From: Serripes groenlandicus | Taxonomy: Eukaryota > Mollusca > Bivalvia > Cardiida > Cardiidae | DNA length: 64,000 nucleotides | Reading direction: 5' to 3' | NCBI GenBank assembly: GCA_031761405.1 | Contig: JASEVX010000084.1 | Coordinates: 500,001 to 564,000 of the forward strand | In this document: positions 21,252 to 31,769 of the stretch, in pieces | Numbering within the stretch: the stretch's first letter is position 1 | Layout of the letters: each line of letters opens with the position of its first letter | Notes under the pieces: generated by a model | What the model saw: only the letters and a program-made list of their open reading frames with translations | What the model was told of the DNA's origin: nothing | Database searches by the model: none | Made by a program: the position numbers and the translations under genes

Positions 21252-21970
21252 ATTATACCCCCAGATACATAGTATAATGGGGGCTATATAGGAGTCACGC
21301 TTGTCGGCCGGTCGGTCAGTTGGTCTGTAGACATTTCTTGTGAACACTATTTCTCAGCAACCCTTTTGTCAGAATTCAATATAACTTCACAAGAATGATT
21401 GATACCAAGCCTAGTAGTGCATATCGTCGGTGTGTTGCACTGGAATTATTTTTAAATGAGTTATGGCCCCTTGATTTTCTCATACATATGTATATTGTCA
21501 GGCACCAGCTGGGGGTATTCATCACCTTCAGTGATATTTCTAGTTTAAATTGTGAACACTATTTCTCAGCAACCCTTTTGTCAGAATTCAATATAACTTC
21601 ACAAGAATGATTGATACCAAGCTTAAGTTGTGCATATTGTCGGCGTGTTGCACTGGAATTATTTTTAAATGAGTTGTGGCCCCTTGATTTTCTCATACAT
21701 ATGTATATTGACAGGCACCAGCTGGGGGTATTCATCACCTTCAGTGATATTTCTAGTTTAAATTGTGAACACTATTTCTCAGCAACCCTTTTGTCAGAAT
21801 TCAATATAACTTCACAAGAATGATTGATACCAAGCCTAGTTGTGCATATTGTCGGCGTGTTGCACTGGAATTATTTTTAAATGAGTAATGGCCCCTTGAT
21901 TTTCTCATACATATGTATATTGTCGGGCACCAGCTGGGGGCTATCTCCATCAGTGATATAGTTCTAGTTT
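21252..21970 (+). repeat. Hairpin-ended element with 216-bp tandem body
   Basis: Head TATACCCCC...GGGGGCTATA, then GGAGTCAC and a GTCGG tract. The body is about 2.7 copies of a 216-bp unit (TTCAATATAACTTCACAAG ... ATTTCTCAGCAACCCTTTTG). It ends AGTGATATAGTTCTAGTTT. The unit length is a multiple of three, which explains the matching 70-71 codon frames. Confidence 0.65.
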
Positions 21971-22203
21971 TAACCCTTTCCCTCATATAGACGCTTTCTG
22001 ACGCCTCTGCAGCAGACGGCTTTTTGAAAACATAGTGACAAAAGAAGAAATTGCACAAGATGTGCAATTTCTCCTTTTGCCACAATGTTTTCAACATTTT
22101 GTCAAACGTTATTAATCCATTCAGTTGTTGAGATTTTCTATGTTTTGACAAAATAAGTTCAAAGTCGTCTGCTGCAGAATTGTCGTATGAGGGAAAGGGT
22201 TAA
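21970..22203 (+). repeat. TTAA MITE, young, forward
   Basis: TTAA both sides; stem GCAC/GTGC with loop AAGAT. It directly abuts the end of the preceding element. Confidence 0.85.
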
Positions 22204-22562
22204 GAGAGTTTCCATGTATATATGTTTAGCTAGATGTTTTCAAAGTCATATATGTATGTGGGGAAGAGTTAAAGGCAATAAAGCTGTTTCGTTTTTCTCA
22301 GACAAAAAAAAACGGCCAACCTATTTTGAGGATGCTCATTATTTCTGTCTTGATGATCAGTTTCACTAATGACAATTCTAAAAACATAGGATCAACCCTT
22401 TCCCTCATATAGACTGACGCGTGGCTTTTTTGCCTTTTTATATGGCTATAATATAGGGAAAACTTAACATAATAAATCTTCTCTTTGAAAGTATGAGGCT
22501 CAGATTTTCATATCCTTTTGTTGAAATGTTCCTTAGGCGACCCTCTTTAAGATTCCTTGAGG
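22204..22562. other. No gene; MITE scraps
   Basis: A 5' scrap of the TTAA MITE (CCCTTTCCCTCATATAGAC) lies at 22397-22415, and an older right end (GTATGTGGGGAAGAGTTAA) near 22253-22271. The rest is unassigned. Confidence 0.35.
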
Positions 22563-22861
22563 CCATGTTGATTGGTACCCGGCCGGGTAGCTCAGTTGGT
22601 AGCGTATCTGACTTGTGATCTGTAGGTCACGGGTTCGATACCCGGTTGAGGCGAACATTCTTTCGGGCGATTTTTCCCATTGCCTCTCTCACCTCTGATT
22701 TATGTGAGAAAGTAGTCAGTGGCTTCAAAAGAATGTTGTGCAAGTACTGGTGTGGGAAAGCCAGGAAAACATGGGTAGGTGCACTGACCGCCGTGATATG
22801 ACCAAAGCTGTTGAAAGCGGCGTTAAACTCCAAACAAACAAACAAACCATGTTGATTGGTA
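22563..22861 (+). repeat. tRNA-headed SINE, second type, 15-bp TSD
   Basis: CCATGTTGATTGGTA flanks both sides (22563-22577, 22847-22861). Head GGGTAGCTCAGTTGGTAGCG and GGGTTCGATACCC; body ATTCTTTCGGGCGAT, AGAAAGTAGTCAGTGGC; 3' domain GTTGAAAGCGGCGTTAAAC and a (CAAA)n tail. Confidence 0.8.
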
Positions 22862-23159
22862 GTTTAGTACTTAATAGTGCAAAGGTTTGTCAAAATGTTT
22901 TGTTGTAATAGATCAAATGAGAAAAGTAACCGATCAGACTGGGAGTCAAATCCCTTGTGGGTCAAGGGCAAAGCCCTGGTAAATTGGAGAACAGGAGAGT
23001 AAAACTAACAGATCAAAGAGTGATTTTACCTGATAATTTTGATCGGCAATCAGTAAGTTTTGACAAACCTGTTTGCAGCCAGATGGCATCGCTGTTTTGC
23101 TTTATATTACTTGAGTAAATATTTAAACAATCTCTCTCCTCTCCAGATTTTGTTTTCTC

Positions 23160-23681
23160 TTATTACAGTTGCGACATGCGTCATTCGTCTTCCACCAATG
23201 AGCTAAGTCTATGTGGAAAAGCAGCCAGTTGCTTAGGAAGATTGTTGTGTGGAGTACTGGTTTGAGAAAACCAGGAAATGCATGAGTTACTATGATTGAT
23301 TGATTGATTGATTGGGGTTTAACGCAGTTTTTAACAATTTCTCAGTTATATCACGGCGGCCAGTTCACCTACTCATGCATTTCCTGGTTTTCTCACACCA
23401 GTACTCCACACAACAATCTTCCCAAGCAACCGGCTGCTTTTCCACATAGATTTAGCCCATTGGTGGAAGACAAATGACGCATGTCGCATTGACTTTTGTC
23501 AATCGTCGGAAAGAAAGTTGGCCGAGCCGGGATTCGAACTTACAACCCCTGGATTGACAGCCCGCATCGTTACCGACTGAGCTACGGGGCTCGGCTGAGT
23601 TACTATGAACTGGCCGCCGTGATATTACTGAGAAATTGTTAAAAACGGCGTTAAACCGCAACCAATCAATCTTATTACAGT
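23160..23681 (+). repeat. 5'-truncated SINE interrupted by another SINE
   Basis: TTATTACAGT at 23160-23169 and 23672-23681. The plus SINE starts at GCGACATGCGTCATTCG and is split at GAGTTACTATGA by the reverse SINE. Confidence 0.75.
23284..23608 (-). repeat. tRNA-derived SINE, complete, nested in a SINE
   Basis: GAGTTACTATGA at 23284-23295 and 23597-23608. The reversed SINE 23296-23596 has head, body and (TCAA)n tail. Confidence 0.8.
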
Positions 23682-23919
23682 GGAGAGATACTCAGGTCCT
23701 CTTAGGTCTCTTGTTTGGTTTGATCAGGGTGTTTCCTTGGTGATTTACCAGTACCACTTGCTATTTATCCTCTTCCTGAGATTCAATTGACCTTTGATTA
23801 TTTATATCCATTTGACTTTCCGGGAGAGAATTAATTAACTCAAAACAAAGAATCTTTCGTTTTTGCCCATCAATAATATTATAATATATATCTTACTCTT
23901 AATAAATCACTGTGACAAT

Positions 23920-24440
23920 TGGGTCATTTGTCTTCCACCAATGGGCTTAACAGTGACTAAGTGGCCCGGCTGTAGCTTTTCCGGGGACTCATAACAGAAA
24001 ATACGAAAATACACGGAAACCATGGAAAAACCATGGAAAAAACCAAGAAATTTAATGTTAAAATGTGGAAATGCTGGAAATGTGTCCGAATACTCCGGGG
24101 TCCCGGAACCATTCCAGCATGTCCATGGAACCGTTCCGGGGTGTCCATGGAACTTTTCCGGGGTTTCCATGAAACTTTTCCAGGTTGTCCATGGAATTTC
24201 CGGGTTTTCCACATAAATGTCCTGGAATTTCCATGGAAAGTGTCAGATTATCCCTGGAAAGTTGTCCGAATACTCCGGGGATTTTTCATGGAATTTGGTA
24301 AGTCTCCCCGGAAAAGCTACAGCCGGGGGAAAAGCAGCCAGTTGCTTGGAAAGACTGTTGTGTGATCGAGTACTGGTGTGTTAAAAGCCAGGAAACACAT
24401 GAAAAGGTGAACTTAAATACCGACTTTTGTTTTGAAAACG
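23920..24440 (+). repeat. SINE body split by a TIR element
   Basis: Body words CATTTGTCTTCCACCAATGG (left) and AAAAGCAGCCAGTTGCTTGG (right) lie on either side of the insertion at 23965-24328. A further SINE tail remnant in reverse lies at 24440-24490. Confidence 0.55.
23965..24328. repeat. 363-bp TIR element rich in CCATGG
   Basis: TIR CCCGGCTGTAGCTTTTCC + GGGGA at both ends. The interior is a run of short irregular repeats mixing TCCATGGAA, TTCCGGG and CCATGGAAC. Overlapping frames on both strands here are repeat artefacts. Confidence 0.7.
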
Positions 24441-24941
24441 GTGTTTATGTTGATTGGTTTGGTGTCTAAGCTGCTTTCAACAATTGTTCAGTATCAGATC
24501 TGTTATATCGACGAATAATGAAAACATTTTGAGAAAAAGGAGAAATATTGGTCATTATGAATAATAACTCCTTTTCTCACAAATATTTTCTACTCTTACA
24601 TTACTTCAAAGTTAGAGTTATGAGGTTTTTCAATGATTTTTCCTGATGTTCAAAGCAGACGACTGAGTGGAATTGAAATATGATTAAATAGTTAACCTTA
24701 AATTTAGACACATTCAGAAGTATATATAAAATGTTGACACATTTAAAGCAATTTCTCTGATAATGTATGTCACCAATGTGTTCAGCTCTTTATTTATATA
24801 ACTATGATTTAATCATATTTTTCATATTTTTGTTGTCTGCTGAACATTTGTTGTATGTGGGAAAGGGTTAAATGTAAAGTTTGAGTTGTGGAGGCTTTCA
24901 ATGGATGTATGTATACATGTATCCATGACTCAAAATGGTAA

Positions 24942-25384
24942 CCTTTTCCCACATACAACAAATCTGTAACAGACAAATTTTAACCCTTTCCCTCATACGA
25001 CAATTCTGCAGCAGACGACTTTGAACATATTTTGTAAAAACGTAGAAAATCTCTATAATTGAATGGATAACCTATGACTAAAAGTGAAAAACATTGTGGC
25101 AAAAGGAGAAATTGCACGTTTTGTACTTTTCAAATAGCCGTCTGCTGCAGAGGCGTCGGAAAGCGTCTATATGAGGGAAAGGGTTAAACCATCTAGTCAA
25201 AAATATCGAAAACTCTCTATAAATGAAATTATAATTAATTTATTGAATAGAGTTATATTTATTTTACACTGGCAAAAGGTGAAATTGCTCATCATGAGCA
25301 ACTTCTCATTATTCACAAAGAAGTATTTCAAAAGTCGTCTGCTGCAGATGCCTTAAAAAGTCCTCTGCATGGGGGAAAGGTTAG
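24942..25384 (-). repeat. Older TTAA-MITE with a younger copy inside
   Basis: Starts CCTTTTCCCACATACAAC. After the nested copy it continues ATATCGAAAACTCTCTATAA, GAAATTGCTCATCATGAGC, and ends GCATGGGGGAAAGG. Confidence 0.65.
24980..25187 (-). repeat. TTAA MITE, young, reverse, core deleted, nested
   Basis: TTAA both sides. The right arm of the inner hairpin is deleted (GCACGTTTTGTACTTTTC). Confidence 0.8.
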
Positions 25385-25747
25385 AAAAATAATTGTATGA
25401 TGAGATATATATTATTCAGGATGTTATATTTTACATACACACCCCCCCCCCCCCCCCCGAGCCCCTCCATGCAAAAAAGTACAAGTTGGCATTTCTGACA
25501 GAGTAGATTCAGATCACCCTGATCATCTTCATGGCTCTGCTCAGTCTTATAGTGTCACAATCTACAAAAGTGAACAGAATTTTCTAAATAAATAGCTTGT
25601 GTAAGTAATATATGTTAACAGTGTGGAAGACTTAATCAAACTGTTTGAATGGGCATATATACTGACCTGGATCTACAATGATCACTAAAGCCAACTTGAA
25701 CCCTTTTCTTGTGGACGGGCTCAATTCATTTACTATGTTATATGATC
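25385..25747. other. No gene; poly-C run
   Basis: A C-tract lies at about 25442-25458. The rest is unassigned AT-rich sequence. Confidence 0.4.
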
Positions 25748-25942
25748 CAGAGGACTTGATAAGACGGAGTAAACAGGTCTTTTCCCCACAATATTTCTCT
25801 TATTACTCAACAAAATCCTATGTTGTTGGTGCTCAAAAGAATCGTCTCAGTGAGACGATTCTTTTGAGTACTCACAACATAGGGTTTGAATGTCAAATAC
25901 AGATTTTAGGACGTAAAAAATGCCCTTATCTAGAGCTCTGGT
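25748..25942 (-). repeat. Palindrome MITE, reverse
   Basis: CCAGAGGACTTGATAAGACG at the left, CCTTATCTAGAGCTCTGG at the right. Arms CTATGTTGTTGGTGCTC / GAGTACTCACAACATAGG. Confidence 0.7.
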
Positions 25943-25989
25943 TATCTATGAAAGACATGCCTATGATAACCACAGGAATGAGATCACCC

Positions 25990-26515
25990 TTTCCAATTTA
26001 CGTCAAATCTACAGAAGACATTCCTTGAAAACATCTCTAGTGGAAATCGCTCCTAATGAAAGTACATACGTAATTATTGAATAGTAGTTGAAAATATGAT
26101 GGCAATTATAATAGACATTATTCATTTTGAGCAATTTTTCCTTTTACCAAAATGTTTTTAAAAGTCGTCTGCATAAAAATACGTCCGAATGCAGGAGAGG
26201 GTTATATAATTAAGTGGGCTGCATTATTTCCATCCTCAAAAATTGATGAAAACCGTAGACATGAACTATAATATATACAAAACTATTTTTTTTAAAATTG
26301 TTCTTGGTGAACATTATGAGAAAACTATATGATGTCATCATCTAATACAATTTCAAGCGTTTGTCATTATGTTATAATAATTTTTCTTGGTGTTAACCGT
26401 TTCGTTTTAGTGCAGTCATTATTAATTGATGCTTGAAAACAAGTGAATTCATCAAATAACTAGGATTTCCACTTCAATAAAACAAGGTACTGTGTAATAT
26501 TGTTTCTTTTTAAAA
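25990..26515. other. Worn MITE pieces, no gene
   Basis: ACCCTTTCCAATTTACGTC...GAATGCAGGAGAGGGTTA at 25985-26205 is a degraded TTAA MITE. 26206-26515 is unassigned. Confidence 0.35.
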
Positions 26516-26747
26516 AACCCTTTCCCAAAAGCAACAGACGACTTTGGAAACAATAATCTAGACACAACTGTCGAAGAACTCTATTTATAAAAGCATGATT
26601 ATTTAAATAGTGTTAATTGATCATATGACTAAAAAGGAGAAATTGCTCATTATTATGATTTTGAGAGATTTCTTCTTTTGTCGTAAATTTTTTATTGAGT
26701 CGTCTGTTGCAGCTGCAATCAAATTGTGTTTGTAAGTTGGAAAGGGT
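26515..26747 (-). repeat. Older TTAA-MITE copy
   Basis: ACCCTTTCCCAAAAGCAAC at the left, GTAAGTTGGAAAGGGTCA at the right. Confidence 0.5.
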
Positions 26748-26752
26748 CATTT

Positions 26753-26985
26753 TCAACCCTTTACCTCCTATAGATGCTTCTGACGCCTCTGCAGCAGACG
26801 GCTTTTTGAAAACATGATGACAAAAGAAGAAATTGCTCAAAACGAGCAATTTCTCCTTTTGCCACAATGTGTTCCACATTTAGTAGGTTATAATATATCC
26901 ATTCAATTATAGAGATTTTCTCTTTTTTGACAAAATATGTTCAAAGTCGAATGCATCAGAATTGTCATATGTGGGAAAGGCTTAA
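26753..26985 (+). repeat. TTAA MITE, young, forward
   Basis: TCAA left, TTAA right; stem GCTC/GAGC. The right end reads ATGTGGGAAAGG, intermediate between subfamilies. Confidence 0.75.
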
Positions 26986-27207
26986 CCCATTACTTCACAG
27001 TCAGACGACATTTGACGCCTGCTGTTTGAAAACATTGCAATTAAAGGTGAAATTGCTCAAAATTTGAGCAATTTCACCTTTTATTTCAATATTTTCAACT
27101 CTTTATCAATATAGTTCTTTCAGTTTTCTAGATTGTTGAAATTGTTCGTCTGATGTTTGTAAAGCAGACGACCTTTGAAAAGCCATGTGAATTAAGTAAA
27201 GGGTTAA
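26986..27207 (+). repeat. Diverged TTAA-MITE relative
   Basis: Shares TTAA with the previous copy. The inner stem AAATTGCTCAAAATTTGAGC is long and perfect; ends AGTAAAGGGTTAA. Confidence 0.6.
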
Positions 27208-27384
27208 TTCAATGTAAAACACCATTCAAACTAGGATTTTTCCCCTGTAAGCTGCCATTGGCATGTATACGCATTTAGTTGTCAAGCGTTGGTTTTTTTT
27301 GGAGGAAAGACCGAAATGTTGGTGTTGTTGTCAATAGATATATATAAGTGATGTGGTAGGTGTAAAGGGGTCTCATAGCATCAG

Positions 27385-27810
27385 AGGGAACCCTTTCCTT
27401 CATACAACACATCTCTAGCAGATGACATTGAAAACATACAGACAACTTTGAGATAGTTAAGTCTCAACAAAAACAGGAATCATTTCTATAACTGACAATT
27501 CAATTATTGTATAAAGTTGAGAAATTGCTCAGCATTATGAGCAATTTCTCCTTTTGCAACAAATTTGTGTTCAAAAGTCGTCAGCTGCATGGGCGCATTT
27601 GTTCAACTCTTCTCAATTGTAACTTATATACTTTCATTTTAACACTTTCACTACATAAAATTATAGACTTTTGAAAACATTGTGGCAAAAGAAAAAATTG
27701 ATCCTATATTCACTAAATCATGCAATTTCTCCTTTTGCCACAATTTTTTTCAACTCTTCTCAATACTTATACTTTCATTTTAACACTTTCCCACACATAT
27801 TCTTTTTGGG
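27385..27810. repeat. Older TTAA-MITE pieces in tandem
   Basis: 27388-27600 has AACCCTTTCCTTCATACAAC, stem GAAATTGCTCAGCATTATG, AGCAATTTC. Then TTCAACTCTTCTCAAT...TTTCATTTTAACACTTTC is repeated at 27603 and 27748. Confidence 0.5.
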
Positions 27811-27824
27811 TTAGACGCTTAAAT

Positions 27825-28062
27825 GACAAATCAGCCGCTCATGCAGCTGACGACTTTTGAACACAAATTTGTACATATTTTAACAAAATAAAGAAAATCT
27901 CTTATAATTGAATGGATAACCTATGACTAAAAGTGGAAAACATTGTGGCAAAAGAAGAAATTGCTTGTTTTGAGCAATTTCTTCTTTTGTCACTATGTTT
28001 TCAAAAAAGCTGTCTGCTGCAGAGGCGTTAGAAAGAGTCTTTATATATGGGAAAAGGGTTTA
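27825..28062 (-). repeat. TTAA-MITE, young type, reverse
   Basis: Left end altered (TTAGACGCTTAAATGAC). The inner part is normal with stem GCTT/GAGC; ends TATGGGAAAAGGGTTT. Confidence 0.65.
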
Positions 28063-28079
28063 AAAACTATATATAATTA

Positions 28080-28560
28080 ATCAGATATCTTGTTCCATAT
28101 CAAAATTACATTGCTGTATGGTGCCTTTGTTATCTGGGATTTATTTTCCAATTTTCCAAGTAGAAGATTAAAGAAATATAATTTATCCTTTTTTCTCCTA
28201 CATTCGGCCCTTGCACTCGTTTCGAGTGACATTTTTTGTCTGCATTACTCGTCAATGTCATGGAAGCGTTTTTTCTAAGTTTACATTTTACTTCCGGTTA
28301 CTTTCCTTTATATTTTGACAATATGAAACTAGGTCACAAGCTGAGGAGAAAACGTTTTGACGTTCAAGACCGATAAACAGGCGTATGTTTGAGACATATT
28401 TTCAAAATATTCCTTATTTATGTTTATGTTACCAGTTTATGTTGATACTTATCTAAAATAAAATAATATTTTGACCACTCGCTTCATCATATCGAAATGC
28501 GCATGCGCGAAAATCGATGCTAAAGGTCACGAAACTAGGACACAACAGGATATATTTGTC
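28080..28560. promoter_or_regulatory. Candidate promoter: ETS and NRF-1 type sites
   Basis: The only roughly 480-bp stretch of the left half free of recognisable repeats. ACTTCCGG at 28290-28297 fits the ETS consensus. TGCGCATGCGCG at 28498-28509 is an exact match to the NRF-1 consensus (YGCGCAYGCGCR). In animals both cluster near transcription starts. It lies 5.6 kb before the first coding exon of the SLC6-like gene and could be its promoter, or that of an unseen gene on either strand. No start site or 5' UTR exon can be shown. Confidence 0.35.
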
Positions 28561-28570
28561 AGCTGAATTC

Positions 28571-29086
28571 TTAACTCTTTCCCACATACAGCAAATATTT
28601 AGCAGACGACTTCGACAACATCTAGGCAAAAAAAGAAAAGGAAAATCTTTATGAATGAAAGTATAATTAACCCTTTCCCTCATATAGACGCTTTCTGACG
28701 CCTCTGCAGCAGACAGCTTTTTGAAAACAGTGTCTATAAAGAAGAAATTGCTCAAAACAAGCAATTTCTCCTTTTGCCACAATGTTTTCCACTTTTAGTC
28801 ATTGGTTATAAATACATTCAATTATAGAGATTTTCGATTTTTTTTTGACAAAATATGTTCAAAGTCGTCTGCTGCAGAATTGGCGTATGAGAGAAAGGGT
28901 TTTAATTACTGCAAATTAAGGGTTGAAAACATTGTGGCAAAAGGAGAAATTGCACGTTTTGTGCAATTTCTTCTTTTGTCACTATGTTTTCAAAAAGCTC
29001 GTTTTGAGCTATTTCAACTTTTGTCACAGTGTTTTCCTGAGTTGTCTGCTGCAGAGGTGTCAGAAAGTGTCCATATGTTGGAAAGG
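28571..29086 (-). repeat. Older TTAA-MITE with a younger copy inside
   Basis: Starts ACTCTTTCCCACATACAGC, resumes after 28903 with GTTGAAAACATTGTGGC, ends CATATGTTGGAAAGGG. The right part contains an extra young-type segment (28925-28998), suggesting recombination. Confidence 0.6.
28677..28904 (+). repeat. TTAA MITE, young, forward, nested
   Basis: TTAA left, TTTTAA right; stem GCTC/AAGC. Confidence 0.8.
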
Positions 29087-29251
29087 GTTTATCATGTATG
29101 AAATATTTCTCACCTTTTTCTCATCGACAGTGGCACAAATTTGATTGACTGGAATACGTACACCATGCTAACAGTATAGAAATAAAGCGAGGTAATGCGG
29201 CCACATGGGAAATATAAGGTATGTTTTGTTTTTCCTTTGAACAATTTTACT

Positions 29252-29481
29252 TTAACCCTTTCCCTCATATGGCAATTCTGCAGCAGACAACTTTGAACGT
29301 ATTTTGTCAAAAAATAGAAAATCTCCATAATTGAATGGATAACCTATGACAAAAAGTGGAAAACATTGTGGCAAAAGGAGAAATTGCACGTTTTGTGCAA
29401 TTTCTTCTTTTGTCACTATGTTTTCAAAAAGCTGTCTGATGCAGAGGCGTCAGAAAGCGTCTATATGAGGGAAATGGTTAA
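29252..29481 (-). repeat. TTAA MITE, young, reverse
   Basis: TTAA both sides; stem GCAC/GTGC. One TIR mismatch (GAAATGG). Confidence 0.85.
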
Positions 29482-29503
29482 TGAATTTTTTGAGCTTATT
29501 ACT

Positions 29504-29795
29504 ATCCTGGCATCAGAGCCCGGCCGGGTAGCTCAATTGGTAGCGTATCTGACTCGTGATCTGGAGGTCACGGGTTCGATACCCGGTTGCGGCGACATTC
29601 TTTCGGGCGATGTTTTCCATTGCCTCTCACCTCTGATCTATGTGAGAAAGTAGTCAGTGGCATCGAAAGAATGTTGTGTAAGTACTGGTGTGGGAAAGCC
29701 AGGAAAACATGGGTAGGTGCACTGACCGCCGTGATATGACCAAAGCTGTTGAAAGCGGCGTTAAACTCCAAACAAACAAAAAATCCTGGCATCAG
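29504..29795 (+). repeat. tRNA-headed SINE, second type, 13-bp TSD
   Basis: ATCCTGGCATCAG at 29504-29516 and 29783-29795. Same family as 22563-22861, with near-identical body. Confidence 0.8.
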
Positions 29796-29810
29796 CAGTC
29801 ATTTTAGGAA

Positions 29811-30378
29811 AGTTCCCTCCCACATACGGCAAAATTGCAGCAAATTACTTTGAAAACATCTAGGCAAAATATGGAAGATTTAATGATAGAAGTAAAATTA
29901 TTGAATACAGTTCTGCTCGCCACATGGCTATATATAGCCGATTGTGAGGGTAAACAAACAAAAAAGGATACAGTTGAAAACAATGCGACAAAAGGAGAAA
30001 TTGCTCATTATGAACAATTTCCCCTTTTAGAAAGTCACTGAGCCGGGCCCCGGTAGCTCAGTCGGTAGCGACGCGGGCTGTCAATCCGAGGATTGACAAA
30101 AGTTGATGCAACATGCGTCATTCGTCTTCCACCAATGGACTAAGTCTATGTGGAAAAGCAGCCTGTTGCTTGTGAAGATTGTTGTGTGGAGTATTGGTGA
30201 GAGAAAACCAGGAAATGCATGAGAAGGTGAACTGGCCGGCGTGATATAACTGAGAAATTGTTAAAAAACGGCGTTAAACCCCAATCAATCAATCAATCAA
30301 TCAATTAGAAAGTCACAATATTTTAAAAAATCGTCTACTGCAGGGGCGTCAAAATGTGTCTATATGTGGGAAAGGGTT
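29811..30378 (-). repeat. Older TTAA-MITE split by a SINE
   Basis: TTCCCTCCCACATACGGC at the left, TATATGTGGGAAAGGGTT at the right. The SINE sits in AATTTCCCCTTTTAGAAAGT. Confidence 0.65.
30027..30316 (+). repeat. tRNA-derived SINE, internal deletion, 12-bp TSD
   Basis: TTAGAAAGTCAC at 30027-30038 and 30305-30316. The A-box part is present (CGGTAGCTCAGTCGGTAGCG). The B-box part is missing: CTGTCAATCC joins AGGATTGACAAAAG. Confidence 0.8.
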
Positions 30379-30454
30379 ATAATTAGGGTCACATTTTGAT
30401 GCAATTGCAGCAGATGACTTTTGAAAACATTGTGGAAAAAGGGGAAATTGCTAA

Positions 30455-30988
30455 AGAGCTGTGAGTCATTGTGATCGCCCTTTGTCAAGTATCTGGCGCT
30501 CATCAACATCTTCTATTCTGTAACGAGTTGGTCAATCGGGACGAAACTTCACAGAAAGCATCCTCTCAATGTCTTCACCAAATATCCTTCATTTTTAGCT
30601 CCACTGGCTGAAAGCCAGTCATGCTTATGTCATGGCGAATTGTCGTCGTGCATGACTTAGTGTCAACATCTTCTCGTCTGTAACCAGTGGGTCAATTGGG
30701 ACGAAACTTCATGGAAATTATTCTGTCAATGTCTTCAATTTCCTTCATTTTATCCATGCAGAATTCTGGTTTCCATGGCAGCAAAAAGAGAAAAAAACGG
30801 GGCTGTTTTGCCTTATTATATGGCTATAGTAAAGACTTTAAAAATATTCTTCTCCGAAAGTTTCTGGCCGATTTCAAAATAATTTCGTAGGAATTTTTCT
30901 TCAGTGACCTTCTTGTAGCTAGTTTCCTTCAAGACATGTTGATTGGTCAAAAAACCATGGGTATCATGGGGGTGGGGCTTTTCTTGCC
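30455..30988 (+). repeat. Hairpin-ended repeat, two similar blocks
   Basis: CATCAACATCTTCTATTCTG...GACGAAACTTC is repeated at 30500 and 30664. The second block is headed at 30598-30634 by a hairpin, ACTGGCT-GAA-AGCCAGT. ATGTTGATTGGTCAAA and ATCATGGGGGTGGGGC follow and lead into the tandem repeat at 31205. Confidence 0.5.
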
Positions 30989-31218
30989 TTATCCCTTTCC
31001 CTCATATAGACGCTTTCTGACGCCTCTGCAGCAGACGACTTTTTGAAAACATAGTAACAAAAGAAGAAATTGCACAAAACGTGCAATTTCTCCTTTTGTC
31101 ACAATGTTTTCCACTTTTAGTCATAGGTTATCCATTCAATTATGGAGATTTTCCATTATTTGACAAAATATGATCAAAGTCGTCTGCTGCAGAATTGTCG
31201 TATGAGGGAAAGGGTTAT
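30989..31218 (+). repeat. TTAA-type MITE inserted at TTAT
   Basis: TTAT at 30989-30992 and 31215-31218. Neighbouring tandem units keep the empty site GCCTTATATGACTAAAA, so the 4-bp duplication is shown directly. Stem GCAC/GTGC. Confidence 0.9.
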
Positions 31219-31610
31219 ATGACTAAAATTGAAAACTTTAAAAATGCTCTTCTCTACAAGACAACTTCAAGCCATGTTGATTGGTCAAATAACATGGGTA
31301 TCATGGGGGTGGGGCTTTTCTGCCTTATATGACTAAAATTGAATACTTTAAATAGACAACTCCAAGCCATGTTGATTGGTCAAATAACATGGGTATCATG
31401 GGGGTGGGGCTTTTCTGCCTTATATGACTAAAAGTGAAAACTTTAAAAATGCTCTTCTCTACAAGACAACTTCAAGCCATGTTGATTGGTCAAATAACAT
31501 GGGCATCATGGGGGTGGGGCTTTTCTGCCTTATATGACTAAAAGTGAAAACTTTAAAAATGCTCTTGTCTACAAGACAACTTCAAGCCATGTTGATTGGT
31601 ACTTTGGTAA
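31205..31610 (+). repeat. Tandem repeat, about 120 bp x 3.5
   Basis: Units: TATGACTAAAAGTGAAAAC, AAATGCTCTTCTCTACAAG, CCATGTTGATTGGTCAAAT, ATGGGTATCATGGGGGTGG. One copy has a short deletion. Confidence 0.75.
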
Positions 31611-31769
31611 AAATTAATTGATTTCAAGTAACTTGGTATACACCACTCTCGTCAACTGCTCTCAAAAATAGGTAGACATGACTGTAGACAGTATACTGCG
31701 AATGTTTTTATTATACCTCAGTTAAAATTCTCTATGTAAATTCCCCATTCCCGATCAGTCACTAATTTT
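31611..31769. other. Unassigned spacer
   Basis: No gene, hairpin or repeat unit seen. Confidence 0.4.

Noticed and set aside
21395..21823. Two near-identical 70-71 codon frames in tandem
   Set aside because: Produced by the 216-bp tandem unit of a hairpin-ended repeat.
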